Source of the DNA: Campanula takesimana
Taxonomy: Eukaryota; Streptophyta; Magnoliopsida; Asterales; Campanulaceae
NCBI GenBank assembly: GCA_026119855.1
Contig: JAOWBW010000105.1
Location: forward strand, 682,001-746,000
Length of the DNA stretch: 64,000 nucleotides
Direction of reading: 5' to 3'
The notes under the pieces are model-generated. The model saw only the letters and a program-made list of their open reading frames with translations, made no database searches and was not told the origin of the DNA. Below, in pieces: positions 22,501 to 33,698 of the stretch; position 1 is the first letter of the stretch; every line of letters starts with the position of its first letter. The position numbers and the translations under genes were made by a program.

Positions 22501-25300
22501 AGGCTTCTGAGGCAAAAACCCGATTCACAAAAGGATGCAATCTGTTTCCATTGTCAAGAAATTGGTCATTGGAAACGTAATTGCAAGGCTTTCTTGGAAG
22601 AGCAAAAGAAGAAGAAGAGCAGCAAGGCTGCGTCGACTTCAGGTATCTATATGATAGATATTCTCCTTTCTACCACTGATTCTTGGGTATTGGATACCGG
22701 ATGTGGTTCTCACATTTGTCTAAATGTGCAGGGACTAAATAATAGGAGACTGCTTAAAGAAGGTGAAGTAGATCTACGTGTGGGGAATGGAGCAAGAGTT
22801 GCTGCATTAGCCGTAGGGACTTATGAAGTCACTTTACCTTCCGGATTAATTCTTGTTTTGAACAATTGTTATTATGTTCCGGATTTAAGCAGAAATATTA
22901 TTTCAATTTCTTGTTTGGATAATGAAGGTTTTAAGTTTCTTATTGAGAATAAGAAATTTCCTATTTATTTAAATGATGTGCTTTATGGTATTGCTAATTC
23001 ATTTAATGGCCTTTATATCTTGGATGTCAAGAATGAAAATAATGACAATGTCTATCATGTAAATAAGAAATCTAAACCTAATGATGTAAATCATACCTAT
23101 TTATGGCATTGCCGTCTTGGTCATATTAATGAGAAGCGTATCTCAAAACTCCATGGGGACGGACTTTTAGGTTCATGTGACCTCGAGTCATATGATACTT
23201 GTGAGTCGTGTCTTCTTGGAAAAATGACTAAGACACCTTTTACCAAGTTGGGTGAAAGTGCAAGCGACTTATTGGGGTTGATTCATTCCGATGTATGCGG
23301 ACCATTAAGTAGCAATGCTAGGGGAGGATTTCAATACTTCATAACCTTCACTGATGATTATAGTAGATTTGGGTATGTTTACCTAATGAAACATAAAAGT
23401 GAAGCATTTGAGATATTTAGAATATTTCAAAATGAAGTAGAAAAATAACTTGGCAAAAGTATAAAAGCACTTCGATCAGATCGAGGTGGAGAATACTTAA
23501 GTCAAGAATTTGATGATCATCTAAAGAATTGTGGAATAGTTTCACAATTGACTCCACCTGAAACACCACAATGGAATGGTGTATCCGAGAGGAGGAATCG
23601 GACTTTGTTAGACATGGTTCGATCAATGATGAGTCAAGTTGATCTTCCAATATCCTTTTGGGGTTACGCCCTAGAAACCGCTGCTTTCACACTAAATCGT
23701 GTTCCAACTAAATCGGTTCAAAAGACTCCATATGAGATGTGGAGCGGAAAGAAGCCTTGTCTATCTTTCATGAAGATTTGGGGTTGTGAAGCTTTTGTCA
23801 AAAGACTTGTCTCAGACAAACTTGCACACAAGTCTGATAAATGTATTTTCGTGGGATATCCTAAGGAAACTAGAGGATATTACTTTTACAAACGTGAGGA
23901 CAACAAAGTGTTTGTTGCCCGAACTGGTGTCTTTCTAAAGAAAGAGTTTCTCTCCAAAGAAATCAGTGGGAGTAAAATAAATCTTGAAGAAATTCGAGAC
24001 CCAGAAAATAACATTGAACCAATAGTGGAACAAGAACAAGAACCACAAGGAGTTGTGGAGCCTGTTCAAAATACACAAGCAACTCGCAGATCTAGTAGGT
24101 TACGATCCGAACCCGAGAGATATGGATTTCTCGTAACGGATAGTAATGAGATAGAAATCATTGAGAATGATGAACCGTCAACCTACCAAGAGGCGATGTC
24201 TTCTCCTGATTCGGACAAGTGGCTTGGAGCCATGGAATCCGAATTGCAATCCATGCAAGACAATCAATTTTAGAATTTGATTGATGCACCCGAAGGTGTA
24301 AAAACCATAGGATGCAAATGGGTCTTCAAAAAGAAGACTGACATGGATGGGAAGGTGCATACTTACAAAGCTAGACTTGTAGCGAAAGGTTATAGGCAAG
24401 TTCATGGTATTGACTATGATGAGACCTTTTCACCCGTAGCAATGATCAAGCCTATAAGAATTTTGCTTGCCATTGCCGCATATCATGACTATGAAATATG
24501 GCAAATGGACGTCAAAACCGCTTTCCTGAATGGAAAACTCCAAGAGGATGTGTATATGACACAACCAGAAGGTTTTGAACAAGATTCTAAGGTATGCAAA
24601 TTGCAAAGATCCATCTATGGATTGAAGCAAGCTTCTAGGAGTTGGAATCTCCGTTTTGATGAATCGGTCAAAGAGTTCGGTTTCATCAAGAACGAAGATG
24701 AGCCTTGTGTATACAAGAAGATTAGTGGGAGCATAGTGCTATTCCTTATTTTATATGTGGATGACATATTGCTCATTGGAAACGACATTCCTACACTTCA
24801 GTCTGTGAAGACTTGGTTAGGAAAGTGCTTCGCAATGAAAGATATGGGTGAAGCCGCATATATTCTTGGCATTAAGATCTATAGAGATAGATCAAGGAGG
24901 CTACTTGGTTTAAGTCAAAGTACATACATTGACAAGGTCATTAGAAGATTCCGTATGGAAAATTCTAAGAGAGGCACCTTGCCCATGTTACATGGAGTTT
25001 CTCTAAGCAAGACTCAATGTCCTAAGACAAACGATGAGCGTGAGAAAATGAATGATGTTCCATATGCTTCGGCAATTGGGTCCATCATGTATGCCATGAT
25101 TTGTACTAGGCCGGATGTATCTTATGCTTTGAGCATGACAAGTAGATGCCATACTTAGGCGTTTTCATATCATTCGAGAGATCGTTGATAGGGGAGACGT
25201 AAATATATGCAGAGTACCTACTGATGACAATGTTGCGGACCCGCTGACAAAGGGACTTCCACAAGCTAACATGATGGTCATGTTAGGTCCATGGGTATTA
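22501..25300 (+). pseudogene. Gag-pol remnant of copia-1
   Basis: One reading frame with stops at TAA 23446 (CAA in copia-2) and TAG 24271 (TGG in copia-2). In order: CFHCQEIGHWKRNC zinc knuckle, protease site WVLDTGCGSH, gag-pre-integrase LWHCRLGHINEKRIS, integrase with HSDVCGP, RSDRGGEYLS and NGVSERRNRT (D-D-E), then RT with CKWVFKKK and YVDDILLIGND near 24754. The frame ends at TAG 25156 just after a deletion of about 430 bases relative to copia-2; only the end of RNase H (NVADPLTKGLP) remains. This copy still has the protease site that copia-2 lost. Confidence 0.9.
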
Positions 25301-25337
25301 GATACATGGGAGATTGGGCCTAGGGCAAGTGGGAGAT

Positions 25338-26827
25338 TGTTGGTAGTGGTGCCCTAGGCACGTTTAATAAACGTTGTAATTGTTATCATCTATTTCATAT
25401 CAATAAAGAGATGTTTTGATTATTATTATTGTTCATGTTTACTTATAATAATCTCCGTCCCTAGTACTTGTTAAACACTAGTATAAAGGCTAAATGATCA
25501 TGCGATGATCATGTTAGATTTATGGGTACTTGTTTGGAACAAGGTACTGGACATGACCCGCTGTATGAGATTTATGTCATGGTCTATGTCGAACATATAT
25601 CTCATATTAGTTATGTCATTTGAATCCTTAGGCATGAAGTTATTATAGTCTTCCACTTGATGAACATTATGTTTGACATATTCAAACGCTACCTTTAACC
25701 GGGAAGTTATAAAGGGTATGATTGGCATAATCGGATTCACGTAGGGAAGAATAATAAGCTAAATGGATTTGTCCCTCTTCGGAGATAATTTAAAGCTTGG
25801 GCCTCTCGTAGGAATGGTGTTGATGAAATGTTCGGCCGGACTCAAATGAATTGATTAGATCAATGGCATTTGGATTATCAACATATTCGGAATCGAGAAA
25901 GTATTGAACAAAAACAAGTTGACTGTTTGACCATGACTTGTGTTCAATGACATCGTGGACAAAGGGATTACGACATATTCTAAAGGAATGCGAACTTGTA
26001 TCTAGTTATACTATTTGGGTAGGTATGACGGTTTGCTAGAACCTAATCATATCTTATGGTTTCATGTTTGAACCCATTGCCAACTTAGTATAATCCTAGA
26101 GGGTCACACACAATAGAACGAATCTTTAAAAGGACTAAATTGGAATTTTGGAAATTCTGGACATTCTGGGAAAGTGGGCGACCGCACAGTGCCGACTGGG
26201 CCGCCGCACACTTAGCTCAGATTTGTACCAGTTTGTTTCAGATAAATGTGCGACCGCACAGTGTATTCTTGGCGGCCGCACAGTACTGTCGGCTGGCCCT
26301 TTCCTAATTCGATTTGGAATGTCTTTTGACACAAGATTCCTATTTGGAATAGGTCTTGCTTGTGTATAAAAGGATGAGTTCGGCCAGAACTTCAGTGATA
26401 GCCTTTTGTGAGTCTCCAAAGAGTTTGAGAGAGGTTTTACTTTGTTCTAAGACATCCTTGGTCAAAGAACAAAATAATACACAAGAGAGAAAATTCCATA
26501 TAGTTCAAATTCATTGTGAAAACGTGTTTCACAATTTGGTCTAGCAATCAAGATCAAAGAAGTTCCTTTGATATTCGTTCGAAGTGTGGATACCGCTAGA
26601 GGGTGAAAATCATCATCTTCAAAGTTCGTGTTCAAGCTTTGTGATCGTGATCAAGTCTTCAAATCTCCACCAAAGACCAAGAGAAAAATTAATAGCCATC
26701 AAGGGTTAGTTTTATCCTATATTCATGTTATTGTATTTGATTTAATCATATGAACGGATCTATGGGCTTTGGGTTTCAAAATTTTAAATGCTAAATTCCG
26801 CTGCGCATGTTACTACGAAACCCAACA
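25338..26827 (+). repeat. Right LTR of copia-1
   Basis: 1,490 bp, preceded by the purine tract GGGCAAGTGGGAGAT. A TATA box, TATAAAAG, lies at 26365-26372. Repeated CG-rich half-sites (GCGACCGCACAG, GGCGGCCGCACAG) occur at 26175-26285 upstream of it. Confidence 0.92.
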
Positions 26828-26832
26828 AAAAC

Positions 26833-27482
26833 CTTACTTTGCATCCCATAATTTTTTACCATTTGACTCATCATAAAGGTTAATAACTCACATATGACCG
26901 AAAGAAATTACTTGTTACCTCATAACTTCTGACTTTCATGCATTTCAGCCCTACCACATCAAGGTAGTTCACCCTTGCTATTTGTCCAGTCCTTACCTTT
27001 TCACAAACATCCCTAAGAACATGTAAAATGGGATGTTTCTCTTGGATTTCGGAGGCAATGTTTCTGGACCATTTCAAACCTGCTTCTTTACTATCTGAGC
27101 TGCTGGAAGATGCCTCTGAATCTGAACAAGGATCGTTTTCTGCTGATGTAGTCTGCGGTGTAGTCACATTGGGGGTAACATCAGACTGTTCTGCACTCTC
27201 TGGTGTTGTTTCCTGTTCAGTTTCGTCAGTGGCGGGCTCTAGCTCTTTAACACAACCTGTAGTAATTTCAAAACCAGTTTTAGAATAACTTGCAATATTC
27301 AAAACCTCTTCATGTTTAGCTTTACAAGTGTTTAGCTTGGTGAAAGTATCATTAGCCTTTTCAAGATCAAATTTAACTTTCTCGAGTTCAACATCACTCT
27401 TGGTGATCATGACCTCGAGTTTGGCTATGGAGTCCTTTTGGTTGTCATTTTCAATGGAGACTCTCTCAAGTTCAGATTTCAA
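26833..27482 (-). pseudogene. Sirevirus-like unit 2: pol linker fused to gag coiled coil
   Basis: Carries the EIQEKHPILHVL linker, the acidic Ser-rich segment and the coiled coil. Compared with unit 1, about 650 bases between the acidic segment and the coiled coil (protease, gag-pre-integrase and second zinc knuckle) are deleted. Confidence 0.72.
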
Positions 27483-28106
27483 AGTAGTAATTTCAGCTGA
27501 GAGTTTCTCATTGACCTTTTCAAAAATCCCAAGTTTTTCGATCCATTTTTGTCAATCGGCAAAAAGATCAGCGTAAGCTTCATGAAGTTCCTCAAAATTA
27601 CTATCACATTCCTCTTCATTCTCTGGTTTTTTAGATACAGAAGAATTAAAACAAATAAACCCAGAGTCGGAGGATGTAGTTTATAGTGTGGCTACATCAG
27701 AAGTCACATCAAAATGATGTTCATGATTTTGAGAGGGAGTATCAATAACTACAAGGTGCACAGCCTCATCTTCATCCTCACTATCACTTAGGGTCGCACT
27801 AAAGCTCATCCCTTTTTTTCTTCTAGTGTTAGCACATTCATTAGCAAAGTGACCAAACCCAAAACATGCACGACATTGAACGGAATCATTTATCTTGATA
27901 TGTTCAAAGAAGCTTGGTTTTTTAAAAATAAAATTATTTTCAAATTTTTCATCAAACGAGGAGGATTGGATTTTTATAGGGAACTTACAATCCCTATTGG
28001 TTTTTAGAAAAGAATTGAAAGTTGCATCCTCCTTCTTAACTTTATCAATCATGACTACCTTTTCTGGATCACACTCAGTGTAATCAGTGTAGGCTCTGGT
28101 GCCAAT
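27483..28106 (-). pseudogene. gag zinc-knuckle region, Sirevirus-like unit 2
   Basis: The first ATG is at 28052. The frame is open to 27681, with CRACFGFGHFANEC (CCHC) and an acidic tail (LSDSEDEDEAVHL). A stop near 27681 and another near 27553 break the link to the coiled coil. It parallels 17520-18129 of unit 1. Confidence 0.72.
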
Positions 28107-28812
28107 TGTAAGTTTTGATAGCTATAATAGTCAGAAAAATAAAGAACAGAGATACAGTATAGAAACTGATGTAGTTACACCATGAACTACACCAAACAAA
28201 ATTTGCAGCGGAATAAAAATCAAACACTAATTATTTAACACATCTACAGCACTATGCTGTAGACAACAAAAACTTCTCTTCATTAAAACGTTATGATTGA
28301 TTACAAAGAAAGAAAATCAAGAAAAGCTACCAAAGATAAAAACACTAAATACTAAAAACAAGTTCTAAGAAAGAACTTGTCTTACAAAAGAACCCTCACT
28401 AAAATAATACTCTCACAAAGAAAAACTCTTAGAACTTGATATTTTTAATTGGCAAAGTCAGTAAATCAATGGAAGAGGCTGACTCATTTAAATAAGCCAT
28501 ATGAAGTCGTAGTGGAGTATTTTGCCGTGAAAATCTAAATCATGTGGAGATCTTCGATTAACAACCAAATATATCTCCTAGACTCCTTCTCCACCTTTTC
28601 CTTGAATACACCTTTCCTAATCCAATGAAAAGAGTATCTACAAAATATTAAAAAGATATACACCAAAACTAATAAAATCATTAGTATGTTAGTAAAATAA
28701 AAATAATAAAAAGATATTTACAATTCTACCTAAAATAAAGAAAGACATAAATCCAAAAAATAAATATTTATACTAATAAAAACATGTGCACCAAAATTAT
28801 CCCACATTTACT
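28107..28812 (-). repeat. Sirevirus-like LTR, copy C
   Basis: Starts TGTAAGTTTTGATAGC and matches copies A and B to near its end, where ATTATCCCACATTTACT replaces the usual CACTTACA terminus. The right edge is therefore uncertain by a few bases. Confidence 0.82.
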
Positions 28813-29122
28813 AAATATAGAAACATGGACTCATATATAGACTTGAGGAGTTGGTCTCTTTATCACTTATTGATTTTAAGGTGGAACATTCAATATAGTC
28901 TATGTTGGAGCATTTATATAAAGATCCAGAGACACTTCTCCCATTGCCAATTGATTTTGGGATGAAACCTTATACTTTATCATGGTATCAAAGTTGGCCC
29001 TTTACAAGTGCGATCTAACCCCACGTCACCCAATTGACTTTATCAGTCTGACTTATTCAGACGATTCATGCTAACACTTTGGTCTCTATCTACTTCTTAC
29101 CCTCCTCTGCACCACTGTATAG
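28813..29122. other. Unassigned DNA, possible old LTR end
   Basis: No gene. ATCATGGTATCAAAGTTGG near 28978 resembles a degraded tRNA-Met primer site after an LTR end, so this may be a remnant of another copia element. Confidence 0.35.
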
Positions 29123-29441
29123 TAGGGATGGCCAAATGGAACCGGAACCGGAAAACCGGACGGGAACCGGACCGAAAAAGCCCGGAACCGGATAAAACCG
29201 GGGAGTAAACCGGAACCGGAGTAACCTGAACCTCCATTCATCCGGGCCGGTTACGGTTCACATAAATGGCGAACCGGACCGGAACGGGACCGAAAATCCC
29301 TTGTTTTTAAATAATTTTAAAGGGAGGGACCGGAACCGGATTGTGCCAATCGGAACCGGAACCGGGGTAAGTACGGGTCGGTTCAGGGTCACATATATGC
29401 CGAACCGGAACCGGGCCTGAAACCGGTTTTGGCCATCCATA
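29123..29441. mobile_element. hAT-type MITE, CCGGAACCGG-rich, copy 1
   Basis: Ends TAGGGATGGCCAAA and TTTTGGCCATCCATA, flanked by a perfect 8-bp duplication CTGTATAG (29115-29122 and 29442-29449), the hAT signature. The interior consists largely of repeated ACCGGAACCGG units in inverted arrangement. A second copy is at 48875-49312. Confidence 0.87.
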
Positions 29442-29449
29442 CTGTATAG

Positions 29450-29968
29450 CACACTGTGGTATCTTCAAATCAACTGTCGGCCTTGCACATGTAAAAATTG
29501 GGCAAATTGCAGATTGGTGGCCTGAGTTTGTTTCATGTTTGCAATCCCCAACCCGATATTTTAATTGTTGCAATTAGGCACCTAAGTTTGTCAATTTGTT
29601 GCAATGTGGTGAATAAACTAACTTTTCGTTAATTTTTTAACGAACCTGCACATGTGCCTCGCACATGACTTTTGAGAAGGACAATCTTGTCAATTCGTGA
29701 TGGCTGAGCAAGGCACGTGTTTACTGAGGGTGGACAATGGGAAATGAGATATCTTGTACCTTGTGTACGACGTAGTGTGGTATGAATAATACTTGAGGAA
29801 AAAAAATCACAAAAACTTGCTCACAAAATCTTATGTGTAATAATTTTATTAGTATTTTTAATTAGAGTGTGTCAGGTCCACTATCGATACAACAAATAAA
29901 ATATCGTCATCTCATTGTATAAGCAAGATTTTGTGAGTTTGTTTTGTGCCACTAGCATTGCTCGTGTG
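29450..29968. other. Unassigned DNA
   Basis: No gene recognised; AT-rich with a few direct repeats of the TTGCAAT type. It ends with the target duplication CTCGTGTG of the next element. Confidence 0.4.
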
Positions 29969-31303
29969 CAGTGGCGGATCCAGGATTTTTGGTCAGGGAG
30001 GTCAGAATTTTGTATAACTAAAAAATAAAGTATCTTACGATCAGCCTTTTTGCAACTACGCTCGTTTGATGCGTAAGACCAGATCTTAAAAGATCATTAT
30101 TGTTTTATCGTAAGACTCAGTTACAAATCCACGGCCGGTTGGTGAATAATCAATATCCATGCTACATAGAAGAAATAAATATGAGCAATAATGTACTCCC
30201 TCCGTACCAGAATGATGTTCCCAGTTTTTCATTGTTTGTTTCAATAAACTTAGAGCAATAGTTATAGGTTAATTTATTTACCCAAAAAAAAAAATAAAAA
30301 AATATTATCGATAGTATGTATAATGGTGTATCAATGACAAATTTCAGGTTTTCTTTAGAATAAGTAAATCAAACTAAAATTATTACTCAAAGTTCATTCA
30401 AATAAATAACAAACAAACAAAAAAAAAACCGTGAACATCATTCCGGGATAGAGAGAGTATTTTGCACTTAAAAGTTAACATGACAGCAGTACACTTTAAT
30501 AAAACTTAACACTTTGATCTGGAGTCCATAACTTTTAACTATGAAGATATCAACAATTTGTCAACCCAGGAATCATCAAACGACCCATATTTTCACTTTT
30601 GCCTCCAGTAGGTGGAGTATGCAAGATAAGGCTCTTCAATAGATGATAATTATGGTTATTGACTGACTAGCTGATACATGAAGCCATGAAGGTATTCCTA
30701 CGAATAAAACTACTGATATGAGTTAGAAATGACATTTGCAGCAGCAATTGTTTCAAGAACGTATTACTAGAGCTAGGAAATCTTCGTTTTGTTGTGAAAA
30801 ATCCCCTTCCACCAAGGAATCAATGGCTAAGAAATTAAGAAGAATATAAATGAGTTTCCAATTTCAAAACCCGAAACTTTTAGGGTTGTAAGAATTTGGG
30901 GATTTGAGATTAGAATAGGAGGGAGAGATGATGAAGGGAAAAATGTACCTGAACAAGGTCTTCGACCGGATGGACAGCCATTGTTGGCGTTGTCGTCTTC
31001 GCAGCAGCACCACTCCACAGTCGCCGCAGAGACCAGAGTCTCCCGTTCTTTGCCGATTTGCGGCCGAATTGCTAGCGAATTGGGTGTATTGTGTAAAGTG
31101 TGATTGTGTTTTTGAGGTAATTTAATAGTAAACCCTTCTGTATATATATGTGGGTTTGAGTGTAAAATTTTAGGGGGGTTATGTGCAATTTTTCAAGGGG
31201 GTCAACTTAAAATTTATTAATGTTTTTTAAGGGGTAAAAGTGAATAAGCGGGAAAGTCAGGGGGGTCAATTGACCCCCAGTCTATAACGTAGATCCGCCC
31301 CTC
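29969..31303. mobile_element. Non-autonomous hAT-type element carrying a gene-like fragment
   Basis: Termini CAGTGGCGGATCC and (inverted) GATCCGCCCCTC are flanked by a perfect 8-bp duplication CTCGTGTG (29961-29968 and 31304-31311). A Stowaway-like MITE sits inside at 30196. Around 30900-31130 the composition becomes GC-richer with CGCCG runs and an ORF of 65 codons, which may be a captured exon; no domain is recognised. No transposase seen. Confidence 0.8.
30196..30457. mobile_element. Stowaway-like MITE nested in the hAT-type element
   Basis: Ends CTCCCTCCGTACCAGAATGA and CATCATTCCGGGATAGAGAGAG with TA flanks. Its subterminal sequence resembles the foldback MITE at 12005-12250. Confidence 0.78.
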
Positions 31304-31340
31304 CTCGTGTGCTATAGTATGTAATTTAAAAACACTGTTT

Positions 31341-31985
31341 TGATAAGACCGAGCATCGCAGACCGGACCGGACCCGGTTCAAAGCCAGTACAAGCGAGTT
31401 CGACCGCGTCAAACCGGATAAGCCCGCAAGCTAGTAAGCCCGAGAGATCCGGGCTTCATGATAATCATAACCGGGGTAGCTCTGCCTCCCGCTATTCTTA
31501 GGGTCCCGCGTTGATCACTCAACCTCATGCCCGGAGCCCGCAGCAGCCAGCTGTCGCAAACGTATCACAGACGTTACCTGTTCGTACCTGACATACCATA
31601 ACGGTTGGTGGTGGAACCATGTTTCCCTGACAACACGCCACGTTCCCAGCCACTCCCCTGGCCGAACCAATGAGGACCTGCCGCGTGTCCATCCGGTACA
31701 AGGGCGGTTAGTACCTTAAACCTACCTCCTTCTTCTACTCATATAAATACTTCTATCCGCCCCCATGGGCCAGGTACGTGCTCTATCCTACTCACACACA
31801 CAAGGCTTTCACAAGCTTTCTACTTAGGTTTTCCTCAGAGATCTTACTCTCACACCCGAGGGCCTAAGCCGGATTCCAACCCGGCCTTGGTCTTAACGGT
31901 GTTCTTGTTTGTGTTGTGATCAGGATCAAGAGACAGCTATATTGGAGTTCTACCTCCGTGACTCCAGAAATCTAGGGCGTCATCA
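31341..31985 (+). repeat. 5' LTR of the Tat/Retand-like element
   Basis: Runs from TGATAAGACCGAGC to GGGCGTCATCA. It includes a TATA box at 31741-31750 and the CCCGAG-rich U3 typical of GC-rich Tat LTRs. Confidence 0.93.
31741..31750 (+). promoter_or_regulatory. LTR TATA box
   Basis: ATATAAATAC in the left LTR, also present in the right LTR near 42953. It is the likely start point for the genomic transcript. Confidence 0.6.
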
Positions 31986-31986
31986 G

Positions 31987-32004
31987 TGGTGGTTCCATTG
32001 CCGG
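31987..32004 (+). other. Primer binding site (tRNA-Asp-like, diverged)
   Basis: TGGTTCCATTGCCGGGAA starts two bases after the LTR. Compared with the tRNA-Asp-type site TGGCGCCGTTGCCGG used by several Tat/Athila elements, it has three mismatches. Confidence 0.65.
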
Positions 32005-32133
32005 GAAACGAAAATCTTCCCAGTGCAATCTTCTTGCTTCGTTTGCTTTTCCAATCTAATTCATTTCAAATCCTCATCTAGTTCTTCCGTTTTTCACGTT
32101 TCCAAAAGAGTACCCCGTCTTTTCTGTTGATTC

Positions 32134-32508
32134 TTGACATACGAAATCTTCGCGATGACGGGGAAAGAAGTAAACCCAAATGCTAGCCTTTCGGGACAAG
32201 TGCCCCAGGGATCAGTTTTTGCCAGGTTGGGAAATAAGACTCTTAGTGGCAACTCCTATACCCCCTCTCAAAGGGAAAGGAGAGAGGCAGATCTGAGAGA
32301 TCGTATAGAAACTTCCAAAGCTCTCAAAACTCAAAAAACTCCCGTTACTCCCCTCACCCCTGATCAAATCCAAAAGAAAATCCAGATCCTCACAGATAGG
32401 CAGAACCTGGTAGAGGAATGGCTACAGTTGAATCTAGCCCTCGAGGAGTTGTTTAATGTCGAGGCCAATGCTAGAAGCCCCCTGAAAAATCAAAAGCCCA
32501 TGATCTGA
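32134..32508 (+). pseudogene. N-terminal gag segment of the Tat/Retand-like element
   Basis: From the ATG at 32155 (MTGKEVNPN), about 118 codons of hydrophilic sequence with helix-forming DLRDRIETSKAL and QNLVEEWLQLNLALEELF. A frameshift near 32500 puts the continuation (an acidic DDDEERGEEEGESEEGES run) in the frame of the next gag ORF, so this is one interrupted gag, not a separate gene. Confidence 0.7.
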
Positions 32509-33698
32509 CGAGCTCTAAGAGCAGGGCCAGTAGGATTGTAGGAGGAAAAAGGCGGACAATCCTCGTAGATGATGACGAGGAAAGGGGAGAGGAAGAAGGG
32601 GAGAGTGAGGAGGGAGAATCACAGCCCAGAAAGACAAGAGCCCAATCTAAAGGAAAGGCAATTGTTAGAAATGATGATATAATTACAGAAACCGTAAAAA
32701 GGGCTAAAGCGGGGGACATAATGGATCAAAAGTTCCAAAGAATGATCGCGGAGCTATGGGAGTCCAAGCAAAACGTAACAAAGTGCGTTGGACCCATGGA
32801 CGCTTTCGCATCATGGATCAGCGATTCCCCAATCCAAAGAGGAAAGGTGCCCACGCTAGACGCGTATGACGGCTCATCTAACTCAAAAAGCCATGTTGGG
32901 CGATTTGAAGGGCAGATGGCCCTATTCTCAACAGATGAGGCCGTGAAGTGCAAAGCCCTCGCCTCCACCTTTAAAGGGAAGGCATTGGGGTGGTTATTGG
33001 CCCATAAACCGCGCTCTATCTGCAGCTACGAGCAATTGCGGACTTCGTTCTTGAACTCGTTCGCGGGCGCGGGGGAGGCCGCAAGACCAAAATCGGACCT
33101 GTGCAGCGTTAAGCAATACCCCGGGGAAAACACAAAGGCATACATCACTCGGTTCCGGAAAATGACCGAGCAGATTGTGGATCTGACAAGGAACGACATC
33201 GAGCTATGCTTCCTAGGGGGATTAACATCCCATACTTTGAGGCAGGAGTTTGCCTGCCGAAATCCCGAGGGGACAGAGGAGATCTATAACAGGACCATCG
33301 CTATGGCCGGAGTAGAGCCCGCATTTATGGCCGATGCCCGCAGGAGCGTAAGGGAAAGAATCGAGCCCGCTCATGACCCTCGTCATCACTCAGGCTACTC
33401 GGGAAACAATGTTGGCCGAGGTAGAGGAAGACCAAGAGGCATGCCCAACTTTAAAAGAGGCGATGACAGTGCTTTCACCCCTTTGATCGCACCGAGAACT
33501 GAGATATTGCGGGCAGAAGCTTTGCCCCCACCACCTCCACTGGAGAGAAAGCCTTACGAGGCGAACAAAAAGAAATGGTGTGGATACCATGAAAGCCACG
33601 GGCATTCTACAGATGACTGTTTTCCAGCTGAAGAAAATAATACAACAGAAGGTGGAGGCCGGGGAATTGAAGAAATGGATCACGGGGTCCAGCAGTAA
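32509..33698 (+). pseudogene. Main gag (capsid) region of the Tat/Retand-like element
   Basis: The main ORF starts at ATG 32721 but the frame is open upstream. The retrotransposon gag domain (residues ~50-190 from 32721) shows VGRFEGQMALF, CKALASTFKGKALGW and ITRFRKM. The C-terminus has an RG-rich patch and a single partial knuckle, WCGYHESHGHSTDDC. The stop at 33698 follows a frameshift at TGTTTTCC near 33620: past this point the natural continuation (FQLKKIIQQKVEAGELKKW) is in the pol frame. Confidence 0.82.

Larger units (their letters stand above)
21801..26827 (+). mobile_element. Ty1/copia element copy 1 (deleted), nested in the Sirevirus-like unit
   Basis: Bounded by TGTTGGTAGTGG and ACGAAACCCAACA with a perfect 5-bp target duplication AAAAC (21796-21800 and 26828-26832); the empty site survives at about 16213. 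The right LTR is complete (25338-26827). The left LTR stops near 22500, where a deletion joins it directly to the gag zinc knuckle, removing half the LTR, the primer site and most of gag. A second deletion near 25148 removes most of RNase H. Compare copia-2 at 47269-55962. Confidence 0.93.
14071..28812 (-). mobile_element. Sirevirus-like copia derivative, LTR-internal-LTR-internal-LTR
   Basis: Three LTR copies (14071-14784, 18131-18831, 28107-28812) in the same orientation separate two related internal regions read on the minus strand. Both internal regions carry a gag C-terminus with CCHC knuckles, a coiled coil, an acidic Ser-rich linker and the last part of RNase H, but lack RT and most of integrase. 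The WYLDSGCSRHMTG protease block and the gag style fit the Sirevirus/Maximus lineage. The second internal region is split by a solo LTR and by copia-1. I found no matching 5-bp duplication at the outer ends (ATCTG on the left, no match on the right). Confidence 0.82.

Noticed and set aside
28970..29000. Primer-binding-site-like TGGTATCAAAG
   Set aside because: No LTR pair or coding region is attached, so it is noted only as a possible remnant.
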